Source: a virus. From it: a DNA stretch of 45,251 bases. The notes under the pieces are model-generated. The model had not been told where the DNA came from, did not search any database, and worked only from the letters and a program-made list of their open reading frames with translations. The position numbers and the translations under genes are program-made. The stretch spans positions 1 to 45,251 of IMG/VR virus record IMGVR_UViG_3300036770_000646. One strand, 5' to 3'. This document shows, piece by piece, positions 7,591-15,226 of this stretch. Within the stretch, counting starts at the first letter, position 1. Every line of letters starts with the position of its first letter.

Positions 7591-8150
7591 TAAAACTCGT
7601 CGTCGTCGTCAACGGGAGTCGTAACGGAAACATTGGGTTCGCCAACCTTGAAACCTTTGGTTTGACCAAACAAGGCAGCAGCTTCCGTATCGTCGTAGTC
7701 GCCTCGATCCACAGCAGCACCACCAGCACAGCTGATGACTTGAACAGCCTTGAGCACCAGGCGGGTGCCGACACTGTCAGGGGTGGTGTAGGGCTTCTGG
7801 ACGAAAGCAAGCTTTACCATGCTGCCGCTGTAGAGCGGGATCTCCTCTTTGATCGGAGTACCCTCTGAATCAACAATGGGGACAACCACATCAGGTTTCC
7901 AGCTAAAGCGGACCTGATACTGACCGTCACTCACACTTTCCCAGGGCTCAACCTTGACGGTTGCACGGTTGGGGTTTTTATGTTTGGACTTTGCCCACTT
8001 GAGAAGCTCTTCACGATCTTGCTCAAGACGATCAACGATCTTTTCAGGGACAATAGCCTGCAGACCACGCTTACCAAACTTGCTTTCCTTGAAGAAGTTT
8101 TGATACCCCTCAAGAACAACAGGTTCAGTGACAATTGTGGGATTGGACAT
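7590..8150 (-). CDS. Single-stranded DNA-binding protein (T7 gp2.5-like)
   Basis: The protein coats ssDNA at the fork and recruits polymerase and helicase. It is 186 aa and predicted to be OB-fold-like, with a strongly acidic C-terminal tail (VDDDDEF) typical of gp2.5 and used for protein contacts. The start overlaps the RNA polymerase stop as TAATG. Identification rests on the tail, the length and the position between RNA polymerase and endonuclease I. Sequence likeness to T7 itself is weak. Confidence 0.85.
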   Translation of the reverse strand: MSNPTIVTEPVVLEGYQNFFKESKFGKRGLQAIVPEKIVDRLEQDREELLKWAKSKHKNPNRATVKVEPWESVSDGQYQVRFSWKPDVVVPIVDSEGTPIKEEIPLYSGSMVKLAFVQKPYTTPDSVGTRLVLKAVQVISCAGGAAVDRGDYDDTEAAALFGQTKGFKVGEPNVSVTTPVDDDDEF

Positions 8151-10489
8151 TAACAGAAGAAATAGGTGGAATTAATCACGGCCTCTGGCTCCAGATCTCC
8201 AATAATTGGAGGCTCTGTTACCGCACCGATCTGAGCTGCAAAGTCACGCAGATAATCGTGCTCTGCAAAGATATGCATGTAGGTTTCACGAACCACTGTC
8301 GACAGTTGCGACATGTCCGTGGCACGACACAACACGGAGTCGTGGATCACACTGAATGGTGCATCAAACCTGATGAAAGACAAATGTAAGATGGATGCAT
8401 CCAGTGAATGAATGAGGTTGGGAGCTGTTGCTGCTTTGTGCCTGTTGATGTCCACCTCATTGGTGTCACCATCAGCAACAAGCAGGTCACAGGATCCAAG
8501 CAGCTGGAGTTGGATGCGAACCTTGTTGGGTTTCATCAGCTTTTGATTGACGACAAACCCACTGGGTGTTGTCCAGGTCAGCTTGGTTTTGCCTGCCTTG
8601 ATGGCAGCAGAGACCTCATCTTCAATCCAACGCATCACCTTCATGGGACCAGGAACCACACGTTCCATCGCCTCACGAACAGCTCTGACTGTCTGCGTGA
8701 GATCGTCTTTCTCGATCTCCACATCTTTATCCTTCAACGCTTCACGGATGTACCCACGATTGGAGTACGGCTTGGCGTTGTAAGGGACAGTCATCACCAC
8801 CCGCTTGACGGTTTTGCGATCCATATAGGGCTGGATCGATTCAGGGCAGTGGGGCTTGGCTTCCTCAGCAACAACCTTGTAGGCGTCCTGAGGGCAATCA
8901 CTAGGGAGGACGTTGACCAGACGTGCAGTGCTGGCATCCCTCGCCAACCCCGCCAAGATCTGAAGACCTGAGCAGGTGGCATCGGTGGCGATGCAGAGCC
9001 CTGTGAAGGAGCGGGTGCAGGCCAGCAAGCAGGCATGCATCTCCTCACAGGCAGCAAGGAATTGCCAAGGCTCTTCCGCTGCTTCCCAGTCACCAATGTT
9101 TGCTAGTGGATCGGTTGCGACCCTAGAGATCAGGGCATGGTTGTTGTCCGCCCAATCCAGGCGATCCTGGAGGGTGCTCTTGTCGAGCCCATAGGTGGTG
9201 GCGACTTGAAACTTCAACCAGTCCTCTGACTCGGGGGTCAAGAAGGCCTCCTCTGCAAAGCGCAGCAGGCTCTTGCCAAAGTCCGTGTCCTGGGGCGTGA
9301 GGAAAGCGGGAATGGGGTAAGCCCTTCCCCGATAGTCCGTGCTCCATGGCAAAAAGAAGCGGTCCTTGGTGGCAAACAAGCCCGCCACTTCCATGGTCAT
9401 GCGGGTGCGGCAGCTCTTGCGAAAGACCTGCGCTTGTTGGTTCATGGCCTCAGCTGTACGACGCCTGTAGTCCTTGCGACTGTCGTAGTTCTCAGCGATG
9501 TCTGAGGGTTTCGGAGGCTTGGGCACCTCGTAGATGGGGATGAACTTCCCCACCTGGATGCCTCGCTCCATCAGCTGGAGGGCCACGCCATAGGTGAAGG
9601 GGTTGACCTTGTAGGCCACCTTCTGCAGGTGGTTGAGGAATGCATAGATTCCCTCCCCCTGTACACATCCCTGATCACCCCTGCGGACCATTTGGTGGCC
9701 GCGCATCACCTCGTTGAGCAGGTAGCCCCCTGGCTTGGCAGGCGACCAATCGTTGGGCTCGATCAGCATGGGCCAGGCCAATGGGGCAAAGCCTTCCGCA
9801 TCGCCCATGATCTGGTCCTTGACGGCGTAGAACTCCGGGGTGGGAACGATGCAGTTCTGGCGCTTGCCATGGTGCATCTCCACCACCTTGGTGAACCAGC
9901 CCGACACCTGACACAGGCAGTCCAGCAACCAGCCGCCCAGCTTGGTGCGAACGGTGCGAGACCAGTGCTGCCACTCTTTTTCATAGCGGTTCATCAACGT
10001 CTTGGTGGTGGCCAAGCGTTGACGGGTGCCTGAGGATTGATGCCAGTAGTTCTCTTTGATCCGCTGCAAAAGGTTGGGATCCGTCTTTTCATACCAGCGC
10101 ATCTGACACTCTTGTTCGATAGCAGCACCGATACAAGAGATGACCTCCGTAACAAGATTGGAGTTAGCTTTGTGGCTAAAGATCTTATCGAAGGCAATCT
10201 TTAAGGCGATGGCTGCCATGGAATAGGTGTCCAATTCCAACAGGTAAGCATTGATCTCAGCGAACAAAAGACCGTTGTCGCCCTTCTGAATGCGAGCAAA
10301 TGCTGTCTCATCGATATAACTAACCAGCTTGGGAAGCATCGCCTGGATGCAAGTCACCCCGTAAATCGAGGCGCTGGCATAACTCTTTTGTTCTAGTTCA
10401 AATGTATTGGACCAGAGCCGTTGGGTGCCCTGGCGGATGGCGCGACGCTCCAATTCGACCTGTTGCTCGATCTGAGCGGGGGTTGCCAT
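8150..10489 (-). CDS. Single-subunit T7-type DNA-directed RNA polymerase
   Basis: This enzyme transcribes middle and late phage genes. The 779-aa chain is a little shorter than T7 gp1 (883 aa). Catalytic landmarks are present: D503 in ATDATCSGLQ (T7 D537), the O-helix DRKTVKRVVMTVPYNAK with R558, K562 and Y570 (T7 R627, K631, Y639), and D717 in VIHDSV (T7 D812). The aromatic C-terminus YFFC corresponds to the T7 FAFA foot. The specificity-loop region lies around residues 620-680. It begins a new unit after a terminator and intergenic gap and heads the replication operon. Bases about 8,800-9,980 look richer in G+C than the genes downstream. Confidence 0.97.
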   Translation of the reverse strand: MATPAQIEQQVELERRAIRQGTQRLWSNTFELEQKSYASASIYGVTCIQAMLPKLVSYIDETAFARIQKGDNGLLFAEINAYLLELDTYSMAAIALKIAFDKIFSHKANSNLVTEVISCIGAAIEQECQMRWYEKTDPNLLQRIKENYWHQSSGTRQRLATTKTLMNRYEKEWQHWSRTVRTKLGGWLLDCLCQVSGWFTKVVEMHHGKRQNCIVPTPEFYAVKDQIMGDAEGFAPLAWPMLIEPNDWSPAKPGGYLLNEVMRGHQMVRRGDQGCVQGEGIYAFLNHLQKVAYKVNPFTYGVALQLMERGIQVGKFIPIYEVPKPPKPSDIAENYDSRKDYRRRTAEAMNQQAQVFRKSCRTRMTMEVAGLFATKDRFFLPWSTDYRGRAYPIPAFLTPQDTDFGKSLLRFAEEAFLTPESEDWLKFQVATTYGLDKSTLQDRLDWADNNHALISRVATDPLANIGDWEAAEEPWQFLAACEEMHACLLACTRSFTGLCIATDATCSGLQILAGLARDASTARLVNVLPSDCPQDAYKVVAEEAKPHCPESIQPYMDRKTVKRVVMTVPYNAKPYSNRGYIREALKDKDVEIEKDDLTQTVRAVREAMERVVPGPMKVMRWIEDEVSAAIKAGKTKLTWTTPSGFVVNQKLMKPNKVRIQLQLLGSCDLLVADGDTNEVDINRHKAATAPNLIHSLDASILHLSFIRFDAPFSVIHDSVLCRATDMSQLSTVVRETYMHIFAEHDYLRDFAAQIGAVTEPPIIGDLEPEAVINSTYFFC

Positions 10490-10551
10490 AGGCGGTGAGA
10501 TAGCGAGTTAGAACCGTGATTTAGACCTGTTCTTTAGTGGATACCAGACCA

Positions 10552-10581
10552 CAAAAGAAAAGCCAGGCCTTGCGACCTGGC
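10552..10581 (-). terminator. Rho-independent terminator between integrase and RNA polymerase genes
   Basis: Read on the minus strand, GCCAGG-TCGCAAGG-CCTGGC (stem 10581-10562) is followed by TTTTCTTTT. It lies downstream of the integrase and tRNA fragment and before the RNA polymerase gene, so it should limit read-through from the early/integrase unit. Confidence 0.75.
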
Positions 10582-10610
10582 GTGTTCACTAGCGGATTTC
10601 AGTCGCCCGT

Positions 10611-10651
10611 GAACCTGAAACTAGCGCGTCTACCAATTCCGCCACATCCGC
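10611..10651 (-). other. attP: tRNA-Leu 5'-half fragment, probable phage attachment site (attP core)
   Basis: The minus strand carries 41 bases that read as the 5' half of a cyanobacterial tRNA-Leu: acceptor strand GCGGATG, the D-arm GGCGGAATTGGTAGACGC, and the anticodon arm start GCTAGTTTCAGG. The tRNA likeness stops after the anticodon loop, so this is not a working tRNA. It lies 85 bases downstream of the integrase stop. The cyanophage P-SSP7 has a comparable 42-bp tRNA-Leu match next to its int gene. Short inverted elements (GTTCAC ... GTGAAC, 10585-10614) flank the distal side. Confidence 0.78.
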
Positions 10652-10735
10652 GTGGGGATTCCAGCGATGAGACTCATTGCGAATCTCGCCGCTTGGGTGG
10701 TGGAAGCCTATCAGATGGCCCCCTGGTAGTCGCGT

Positions 10736-11596
10736 TTAGATGGCCAAAATGGCCTCCTCCCGCGCCTGGTCCGACACTTTGGCATACCGCAGCGTCGTCT
10801 CCACACGCTTGTGACCCATCAGGTCCATGATCGTGCGAACCGGCACCCCCGCGTCGTTGCACCACGTCGCAAAGCTGTGACGCAATGTGTGGAAGCAGTA
10901 GGTCTCATCCTTGCGGATGTAGTTGCGGGCCTTGTTGTACGCCCGCAGCAGCTGGTCGCCGCCCGTCCACTCATCGCCAAACAGCTTGACGCTGGGGGTG
11001 GCGTATTGCAGCCGATCCGAGACCAATCCCCGGATGCGCTCGTGGATCGGAATGACCCGATAGTTCCGCGCCTTGGTGGTGAAACCAGGGCGCCCGCCCA
11101 CGTGGATCTGCCAGGTGGCAAGGTCGATGTCCATCGCCTGCACCGTCAGCAGCTCCGCCCGCCGCATGCCCGTGTAGGCCGCAGCCACAATGATGTGGGC
11201 GAGATCTTGTCGATCAAAGGGGTCCAACGCTGCTTGATGCAGCTGCTCCACCTCGTCTTTGGTGTACCAGCGGAAGCGGTGTTCGTTCTCTTTGCGCCGC
11301 CGAAACTTCGGGGCACCGGAGATCAAACCATCAAAGGCCAGGTGATTGAGCACTGTCGATACAGCACTGACAATCCTGTTGATCGTGGCATCGGATTTGC
11401 CCTCATCTTCCAGTTCAATGCACACCTGTGTGACCACCGGTTGACTGATCTTGGAGATGGGGAAACTACGGCCACGCAAGCGTGTAAAATGCCCTGAGTT
11501 GATCAAGGCTGTCTTGCGTCCATTGCCATGCCTCCACGTATCACGCGTGGCGAACGTGTAGTCGAGTGCTTGGCCCCAAGTGGTGAGTTTATCCAT
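10736..11596 (-). CDS. int: Tyrosine site-specific recombinase / phage integrase
   Basis: This enzyme catalyses integration at a host tRNA-Leu site if the adjacent fragment is attP. The 286-aa protein has a SAM-like core-binding N-terminal half (to about residue 100) and a full catalytic domain: R145 in TGMRRAE, probably K175, H236-x-x-R239 in HTLRHSFATW, H262 in LMGHKRVETTLRY and nucleophile Y271. Nothing looks broken. The start overlaps the MarR-like gene by 8 bases. It is G+C rich relative to the replication genes. Cyanopodovirus integrases are known, although stable lysogens of this group have rarely been shown. Confidence 0.95.
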   Translation of the reverse strand: MDKLTTWGQALDYTFATRDTWRHGNGRKTALINSGHFTRLRGRSFPISKISQPVVTQVCIELEDEGKSDATINRIVSAVSTVLNHLAFDGLISGAPKFRRRKENEHRFRWYTKDEVEQLHQAALDPFDRQDLAHIIVAAAYTGMRRAELLTVQAMDIDLATWQIHVGGRPGFTTKARNYRVIPIHERIRGLVSDRLQYATPSVKLFGDEWTGGDQLLRAYNKARNYIRKDETYCFHTLRHSFATWCNDAGVPVRTIMDLMGHKRVETTLRYAKVSDQAREEAILAI

Positions 11597-11942
11597 AGAG
11601 GATGTCTTTCATCTGTTGGGCTAACAGTTCACCCTCACGAGTCAGGGTGAGAATCTTACGTCGGGTGTTGGTTGGATCGTCCTCCTTTTTGATGAGGTTG
11701 AAGCCAGCTTTGCCAAGGCGGTGTGTCTTGGAAAGCCAGTCAGTTGTCCTGGAACCTGATGCTGTGGAAAGACCAAGGTCTTCCTCAAGTGCTTGCTTGT
11801 GGCAGCCGTTGTGGCTAGCAACGTATGCAAAAGCAGCAACAACTTGACCGGGAACTTCTCGATCCATGACCCTGAGTAAGTTCATGGCTTTAAGGAACCG
11901 ACGCATGTCGTCGTCGGTGCACCTTCTCTTGAGTGGATCCAT
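11589..11942 (-). CDS. MarR-like winged-helix transcriptional regulator
   Basis: A 117-aa DNA-binding protein from the ATG at 11942. Residues about 32-115 follow a MarR layout: an AFAYVASHNG helix, the recognition region KQALEEDLGLSTASGSRTT, then a wing KEDDPTNTRRKILTLTREG and a C-terminal helix. An upstream in-frame ATG at 12008 would add 22 residues unlike the family. It is translationally coupled to integrase (8-base overlap), suggesting that it controls the early or lysogeny module. Confidence 0.75.
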   Translation of the reverse strand: MDPLKRRCTDDDMRRFLKAMNLLRVMDREVPGQVVAAFAYVASHNGCHKQALEEDLGLSTASGSRTTDWLSKTHRLGKAGFNLIKKEDDPTNTRRKILTLTREGELLAQQMKDILYG

Positions 11943-12093
11943 GGTGACGCCAGTGAGGGCGATTGAGTTCCATCTCAAGTATACCAAAGCGGACATGCAG
12001 CGAGACACTGGTAAGCCAAGCGTCGTAACGGCAAATCCGCTGTAAACCGAAATAAACCGGGCCGAACGAAAATAGCTGCACGGAAGTTGTAGT

Positions 12094-12234
12094 TCAGATG
12101 TACTGTCGGTCTACAACGTACACGTCGTCCTTGCGTTGCTCGTTCAGCAGCTGAAGCAGTTCGTCGTAAAACTTATGGTATGCAGGAATTGCATCACGCA
12201 GTTGTTTGTAGAAGGACCGCTTGGTGTTAGTCAT
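12094..12234 (-). CDS. 46-aa early hypothetical protein
   Basis: A short ORF starting MTNTKRSFYKQLRDAIPAYH and ending VYVVDRQYI, helical and charged. Its ATG overlaps the stop of the preceding gene by 8 bases. No family recognised. The 151 bases between its stop and the MarR start hold no convincing gene. Confidence 0.5.
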   Translation of the reverse strand: MTNTKRSFYKQLRDAIPAYHKFYDELLQLLNEQRKDDVYVVDRQYI

Positions 12235-12532
12235 GTTCAGAGGCGAGGTGGTGGATGGACTCGTGGTCGACAACCGTGAACTCGATGTCGGGGGTCAACA
12301 ACAGTTCGCGGATCTTGGATTGCGCTGCCGTGCGTCGTTGGTACGTGAATTCCTGCACTTTCTTGGTTTTGACATTCGTTGTACGAATGACACACGCAAC
12401 GGAGCTGGGCAATTCCCAATTCGCAACCTTCCACGTCATCAGCTCCTCAAACGTGTGAGGAATGAACATGTCATCGGGTGCTTCGTGGTACTCATCCCAA
12501 TTGTTTGGTAAGTAAGGCTTTCTACCACTCAT
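12227..12532 (-). CDS. Early hypothetical protein, 101 aa
   Basis: A soluble protein (MSGRKPYLPNNWDEYHEAPD ...) with a central basic stretch VKTKKVQEFTYQRRTAAQ. It is part of the compact minus-strand early series with overlaps at both ends (11 bases upstream, 8 downstream). No motif or family recognised. Confidence 0.6.
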   Translation of the reverse strand: MSGRKPYLPNNWDEYHEAPDDMFIPHTFEELMTWKVANWELPSSVACVIRTTNVKTKKVQEFTYQRRTAAQSKIRELLLTPDIEFTVVDHESIHHLASEHD

Positions 12533-12665
12533 CTTTGCGGCGAACGTTAAGGAGTTGTTGTTGATGCTGACCTGCTAATTCCAGTGCTGCCCAGGCAGCC
12601 TGCTCGACCGTTGTCGCATACAACAAGTACGTCCCACCACTGAGTGTGACCTCAAACAAGGTCAT
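12522..12665 (-). CDS. 47-aa early hypothetical protein
   Basis: An ORF starting MTLFEVTLSGGTYLLYATTV and ending NVRRKDEW. The start overlaps the previous stop as ATGA, and the end overlaps the next gene by 11 bases. The pattern (beta strands then EQAAWAALELAG helix) resembles small phage proteins that carry residue-level accessory domains, but no function can be assigned. Confidence 0.5.
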   Translation of the reverse strand: MTLFEVTLSGGTYLLYATTVEQAAWAALELAGQHQQQLLNVRRKDEW

Positions 12666-12892
12666 GCTGCGTAATAACGAGGGGCGATGGCTTCTCCAAG
12701 ACGCTGTCGCTGTACAACGATGCGGCCTTGGTTTTCCAGGCGCTGTACAACGTGCTTGGTGCCCCAGTTGTGGTGGGATTTGAGGGTGTTGCGATCAATC
12801 TGAAACAGACGCTGTCCAGGGTGCTCTTTGATGTAATCAAGCACCACACGATCAAGAGACTTGAGGGCGAGACGGGCGATGATGTTGAGCAT
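12662..12892 (-). CDS. Small winged-helix-like protein
   Basis: A 76-aa basic protein. VVLDYIKEHPGQRLFQI, then SHHNWGTKHVVQRLENQG and RIVVQRQRLGEAIAPRYYA, look like helix, recognition helix and wing of a small winged-helix DNA-binding protein. This is fold-pattern inference only. It overlaps the next gene by ATGA. Confidence 0.55.
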   Translation of the reverse strand: MLNIIARLALKSLDRVVLDYIKEHPGQRLFQIDRNTLKSHHNWGTKHVVQRLENQGRIVVQRQRLGEAIAPRYYAA

Positions 12893-12970
12893 GATCAGAA
12901 TGAGGGACGGGAATTAGGTTGGTGGAATCCCTCAGGAAGCCAACTGCAAAGAGATGGCTACGGGAGAGAA

Positions 12971-13189
12971 TCACTGCAGTTCAAAGGCAGTCACAATCCA
13001 GAAGTCTTTATCCAATGCATTGATACGCATTGCACAAGCATTGGCATCAGCTTCTTCTCGGAACACTGCTTCTACATCACCCATAAAAGATGAAACGACG
13101 TACACCTTGGGTGAGATAGCGTTGCTGCATTGTTTGGCGATGTCGTTGATGTCCACGGCTGGGTAAATAGTGTAGGCGTTGAAGCTCAT
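12971..13189 (-). CDS. Early hypothetical protein, 72 aa
   Basis: An alpha/beta-looking protein (MSFNAYTIYPAVDINDIAKQ ... FWIVTAFELQ). It is coupled to the preceding gene through the overlap at 13189. A 78-base gap to the next gene contains no clear signal. No family recognised. Confidence 0.55.
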   Translation of the reverse strand: MSFNAYTIYPAVDINDIAKQCSNAISPKVYVVSSFMGDVEAVFREEADANACAMRINALDKDFWIVTAFELQ

Positions 13190-13407
13190 CAGATCACATC
13201 AGTAGACTCATAATCGAGAAGATCCAGATCCTGGGGATACGGATCAGGTGGCAGGTCGACATGCAAAACCTGCTCACCTTTGCCACAGGAACCTTCAGCT
13301 GCAGCCCACGCATGTTGATAAGAACGTGCGTAAACAAAGCCAGTTCCAGTGATGCGTTGGCTTGTACCCATGGGAATGCCATAGGTGATCACATAGGTTT
13401 GTGTCAT
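13189..13407 (-). CDS. Early hypothetical protein, 72 aa
   Basis: It starts at the ATG at 13407, which overlaps the upstream stop as ATGA. The N-terminus MTQTYVITYGIPMGTSQR and the acidic C-terminus (PYPQDLDLLDYESTDVI) show no known motif. It is one of several small early genes that may act on host takeover. That role is inferred from position only. Confidence 0.55.
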   Translation of the reverse strand: MTQTYVITYGIPMGTSQRITGTGFVYARSYQHAWAAAEGSCGKGEQVLHVDLPPDPYPQDLDLLDYESTDVI

Positions 13408-13628
13408 CAATAACCCTCCACTTCTGTGTAAACGACACCTTCACTAGAGATGCCAAAGAACTCAACGAGTTCATCACATTGGAGGGACTCAATGAGTACA
13501 TCGTCATCAGCTTCCAATGGGATGCTGACAACAAAGGCATTAGGATCCAGTTCCGATTGTGTGTATGCAAGATCTGCATCGAGGAGATCTTCCTCGTACT
13601 CTTTATCAACGTGAATGATGAGTTTCAT
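13407..13628 (-). CDS. Small strongly acidic early protein
   Basis: A 73-aa protein (MKLIIHVDKEYEEDLLDADL ...) with many Asp and Glu, including EADDDVLIES. Such acidic early phage proteins can act as DNA mimics or bind host enzymes, but nothing specific is visible. The ATG at 13628 is preferred to an upstream in-frame start whose extension is hydrophobic and unlike the rest. Confidence 0.55.
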   Translation of the reverse strand: MKLIIHVDKEYEEDLLDADLAYTQSELDPNAFVVSIPLEADDDVLIESLQCDELVEFFGISSEGVVYTEVEGY

Positions 13629-13746
13629 GGCAGGTGATACCTTGTTGGTGATTGAGTGGGGTAAGTGATGAACAATTAGGAGTAGGCAATACGTAGAAAG
13701 CACTACACCAAACAGTGAGCGATGCAGTTAGAACAATCCAATTCAT
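13606..13746 (-). CDS. 46-aa peptide with a hydrophobic N-terminus (doubtful)
   Basis: An ORF starting MNWIVLTASLTVWCSAFYVL, with one membrane-like segment and a polar tail. It overlaps the acidic gene by 23 bases and fills part of the 223-base gap before the terminator at 13805. It may be a small membrane peptide or chance. Confidence 0.35.
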   Translation of the reverse strand: MNWIVLTASLTVWCSAFYVLPTPNCSSLTPLNHQQGITCHETHHSR

Positions 13747-13804
13747 GGTGATTCCACGTGCAATGAGTGCGTCCTTGTGCTGTCGTAACGGAAACCTTGG
13801 GCAC

Positions 13805-13832
13805 AAAAAATGAGGGGATTGGTTACCCCTCA
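13805..13832 (-). terminator. Rho-independent terminator
   Basis: On the minus strand TGAGGGG-TAACCAAT-CCCCTCA is followed by TTTTTT. It lies just after the stop of the 233-aa gene and separates the promoter-proximal early genes from the rest. Confidence 0.85.
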
Positions 13833-13851
13833 GTGTTTGTTTGTGCACAGG

Positions 13852-14553
13852 TTAGGCAGCAGTTACATACTTTGAGCCAGTCCCATGAGCATGTACAAAC
13901 ACATCAGCCCTGGCACCATCGCAAAGCTTACAAGTAATACACTGCGCCGCACTATTTGCCACAGTAGCTGGACATTGTTTGGCATAGTTTGGTGTTGCAA
14001 CTTTGGAAACAACAGTGAATGTTTTCCAGCCAAGATCACTGGCACGTAGATAGTCATTGAATCCGTCACAAGATGCTTGGAAAATACCTACAAAAGGAGC
14101 AGCAAACTTACTGCGCCATTGATGTGTGTAACCTGTGTGGCCTTGGGCAAACTTATTGAGACGAACAACAACATCAGGATTGATGATGCTAGGGTCACCA
14201 TATGCACCCCAACGAATACGTCTGTCGCGAAGGATTAAAGACAACTCGTAATAACTCCAACGCTTACGATAAGCGCCACGTTTGTAAGCCTTCCAGATAC
14301 TGTTAGGGCCCTGGCCTACGTTGACATAGCAAGATCTAGAACCGTCAGCTTGTTTGCGATGTGGACAGTTGCCGCAGATCGTGACATCCTTGCCAGTCTG
14401 TACAGCTTCCACAGGATTAATATCATCACGCAAGATCCATACTTGCGCCATGTTGCCAGTCTTACGATTGCTACTCTCAAGTGTAAGAATAGCCACGTAA
14501 GGTTGACCGTCAATGGGAGATTCCCCACGGTCAATGATAAAACCTTTGGTCAT
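13852..14553 (-). CDS. Conserved Cys-rich phage protein of unknown function
   Basis: A 233-aa soluble protein, the largest in the promoter-proximal early block. Seen: NRKTGNMAQVWILRDDINP, then a paired-cysteine motif CGNCPHRK ... SCYVNVGQGP, a RIRWGAYGDPSII segment, and a C-terminal metal-site-like set CPATVANSAAQCITCKLCDG. The pattern resembles a widespread uncharacterised phage family (I recall it as DUF7227-like, not verified). The Cys spacing suggests a metal or Fe-S centre, but no enzyme class is assigned. A good AAGGAG site precedes the ATG, as does one copy of the repeated TGTACACTCACA box. A strong terminator follows, so it may be expressed very early. Confidence 0.75.
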   Translation of the reverse strand: MTKGFIIDRGESPIDGQPYVAILTLESSNRKTGNMAQVWILRDDINPVEAVQTGKDVTICGNCPHRKQADGSRSCYVNVGQGPNSIWKAYKRGAYRKRWSYYELSLILRDRRIRWGAYGDPSIINPDVVVRLNKFAQGHTGYTHQWRSKFAAPFVGIFQASCDGFNDYLRASDLGWKTFTVVSKVATPNYAKQCPATVANSAAQCITCKLCDGARADVFVHAHGTGSKYVTAA

Positions 14554-14575
14554 GGTGGACTCCTTGAGTAATGTT

Positions 14576-14587
14576 TGTGAGTGGACA
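14576..14587 (-). repeat. TGTACACTCACA box, copy a (one mismatch)
   Basis: Minus-strand TGTCCACTCACA, 23 bases upstream of the ATG of the 233-aa gene. It is one of four similarly oriented boxes in 14.5-15.3 kb, each placed upstream of an early gene or at the promoter. Confidence 0.55.
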
Positions 14588-14589
14588 AA

Positions 14590-14799
14590 TCAAGCTAAAT
14601 AGTTTGATCCTGCAGCTATGTTTAGAGTGAGGTCAGAGAATGCTTCAATGAAACCTTCTAACAATTGACGCTCACTTTCATCGCTCAAACTATGCTCAGT
14701 GAATGCATCAGTTCGCAGTGCAAACTTAAGTGCTTTCAAAATGGGAATGAATTCATCAGGAAAGACATCAACTTTGATGGCTGTACTGTGCTCTGTCAT
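14590..14799 (-). CDS. Small acidic early protein, 69 aa
   Basis: A helical acidic protein (MTEHSTAIKVDVFPDEFIPI ... NIAAGSNYLA). A TGTACACTCACA box ends 11 bases before its ATG. No motif recognised. It sits between the 56-aa and 233-aa genes in the first early unit. Confidence 0.6.
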   Translation of the reverse strand: MTEHSTAIKVDVFPDEFIPILKALKFALRTDAFTEHSLSDESERQLLEGFIEAFSDLTLNIAAGSNYLA

Positions 14800-14809
14800 G
14801 GTGTTAGTT

Positions 14810-14821
14810 TGTGAGTGTACA
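14810..14821 (-). repeat. TGTACACTCACA box, copy b
   Basis: An exact copy on the minus strand, immediately upstream of the 69-aa gene. The flank ATTACC-TGTACACTCACAAAC also resembles copy d. Confidence 0.6.
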
Positions 14822-14826
14822 GGTAA

Positions 14827-14997
14827 TCAAGACTGAAATTCATCAGTCAAGTAGTCAAGATTCTCACGCAATTCAGTGATGTTCATGCCACGAAGAATCA
14901 TGCTGAGAACATCATGTTCACCGTATCTGTCGCCAAGTTCAAGAATGGCAATACGGATCTCTTGTGCAGTTAATGATGTAGCAAAAGTGCTAGTCAT
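14827..14997 (-). CDS. 56-aa first early protein
   Basis: A short ORF starting MTSTFATSLTAQEIRIAILE and ending NLDYLTDEFQS, acidic and helical. A strong AAGGAGG ribosome binding site lies 7 bases before the ATG, which decides the start. It is the first minus-strand gene after the control region. Function unknown. Confidence 0.65.
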   Translation of the reverse strand: MTSTFATSLTAQEIRIAILELGDRYGEHDVLSMILRGMNITELRENLDYLTDEFQS

Positions 14998-15087
14998 GGT
15001 GCCTCCTTAAGTGTGGAGAGGGTACAAGAATCCCTCAGAAAGCCATCAGGATTGATGGCTAGTTGAGAGAATCAGTCACAACATGTC

Positions 15088-15099
15088 TGTGAGTGTACA
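15088..15099 (-). repeat. TGTACACTCACA box, copy c
   Basis: An exact minus-strand copy preceded by GCCATAATG, which gives a CATAAT -10-like hexamer. It lies 91 bases upstream of the 56-aa gene. Confidence 0.6.
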
Positions 15100-15214
15100 C
15101 ATTATGGCTGGCCGGTTCAGTGTGCCCTAACCCAACGCCCAAGAATCCCGCTCGATTGGTGCGCTGGCGGCAGTGACCTACTACGCCTGTTCAGCCGGTT
15201 ATTTAGTTGTCGAT

Positions 15215-15226
15215 TGTGAGTGTACA
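15215..15226 (-). repeat. TGTACACTCACA box, copy d
   Basis: An exact minus-strand copy that contains the TACACT -10 hexamer of the promoter at 15219-15247. Confidence 0.6.

Noticed and set aside
8794-9974. Several ORFs on both strands within the RNA polymerase gene
   Set aside because: They arise from the higher G+C content of this part of the polymerase gene; the RNAP frame is continuous with all catalytic residues.
10590-10651. Complete tRNA-Leu gene
   Set aside because: ATCCGC near 10592 could pair with the GCGGAT 5' end, but the sequence after the anticodon loop does not form a closed anticodon stem or a T-arm. It is better explained as a partial tRNA used as attachment site.
10811-11497. 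228-codon plus-strand ORF opposite integrase
   Set aside because: It is a G+C-driven shadow of the integrase gene, whose catalytic motifs are intact on the other strand.
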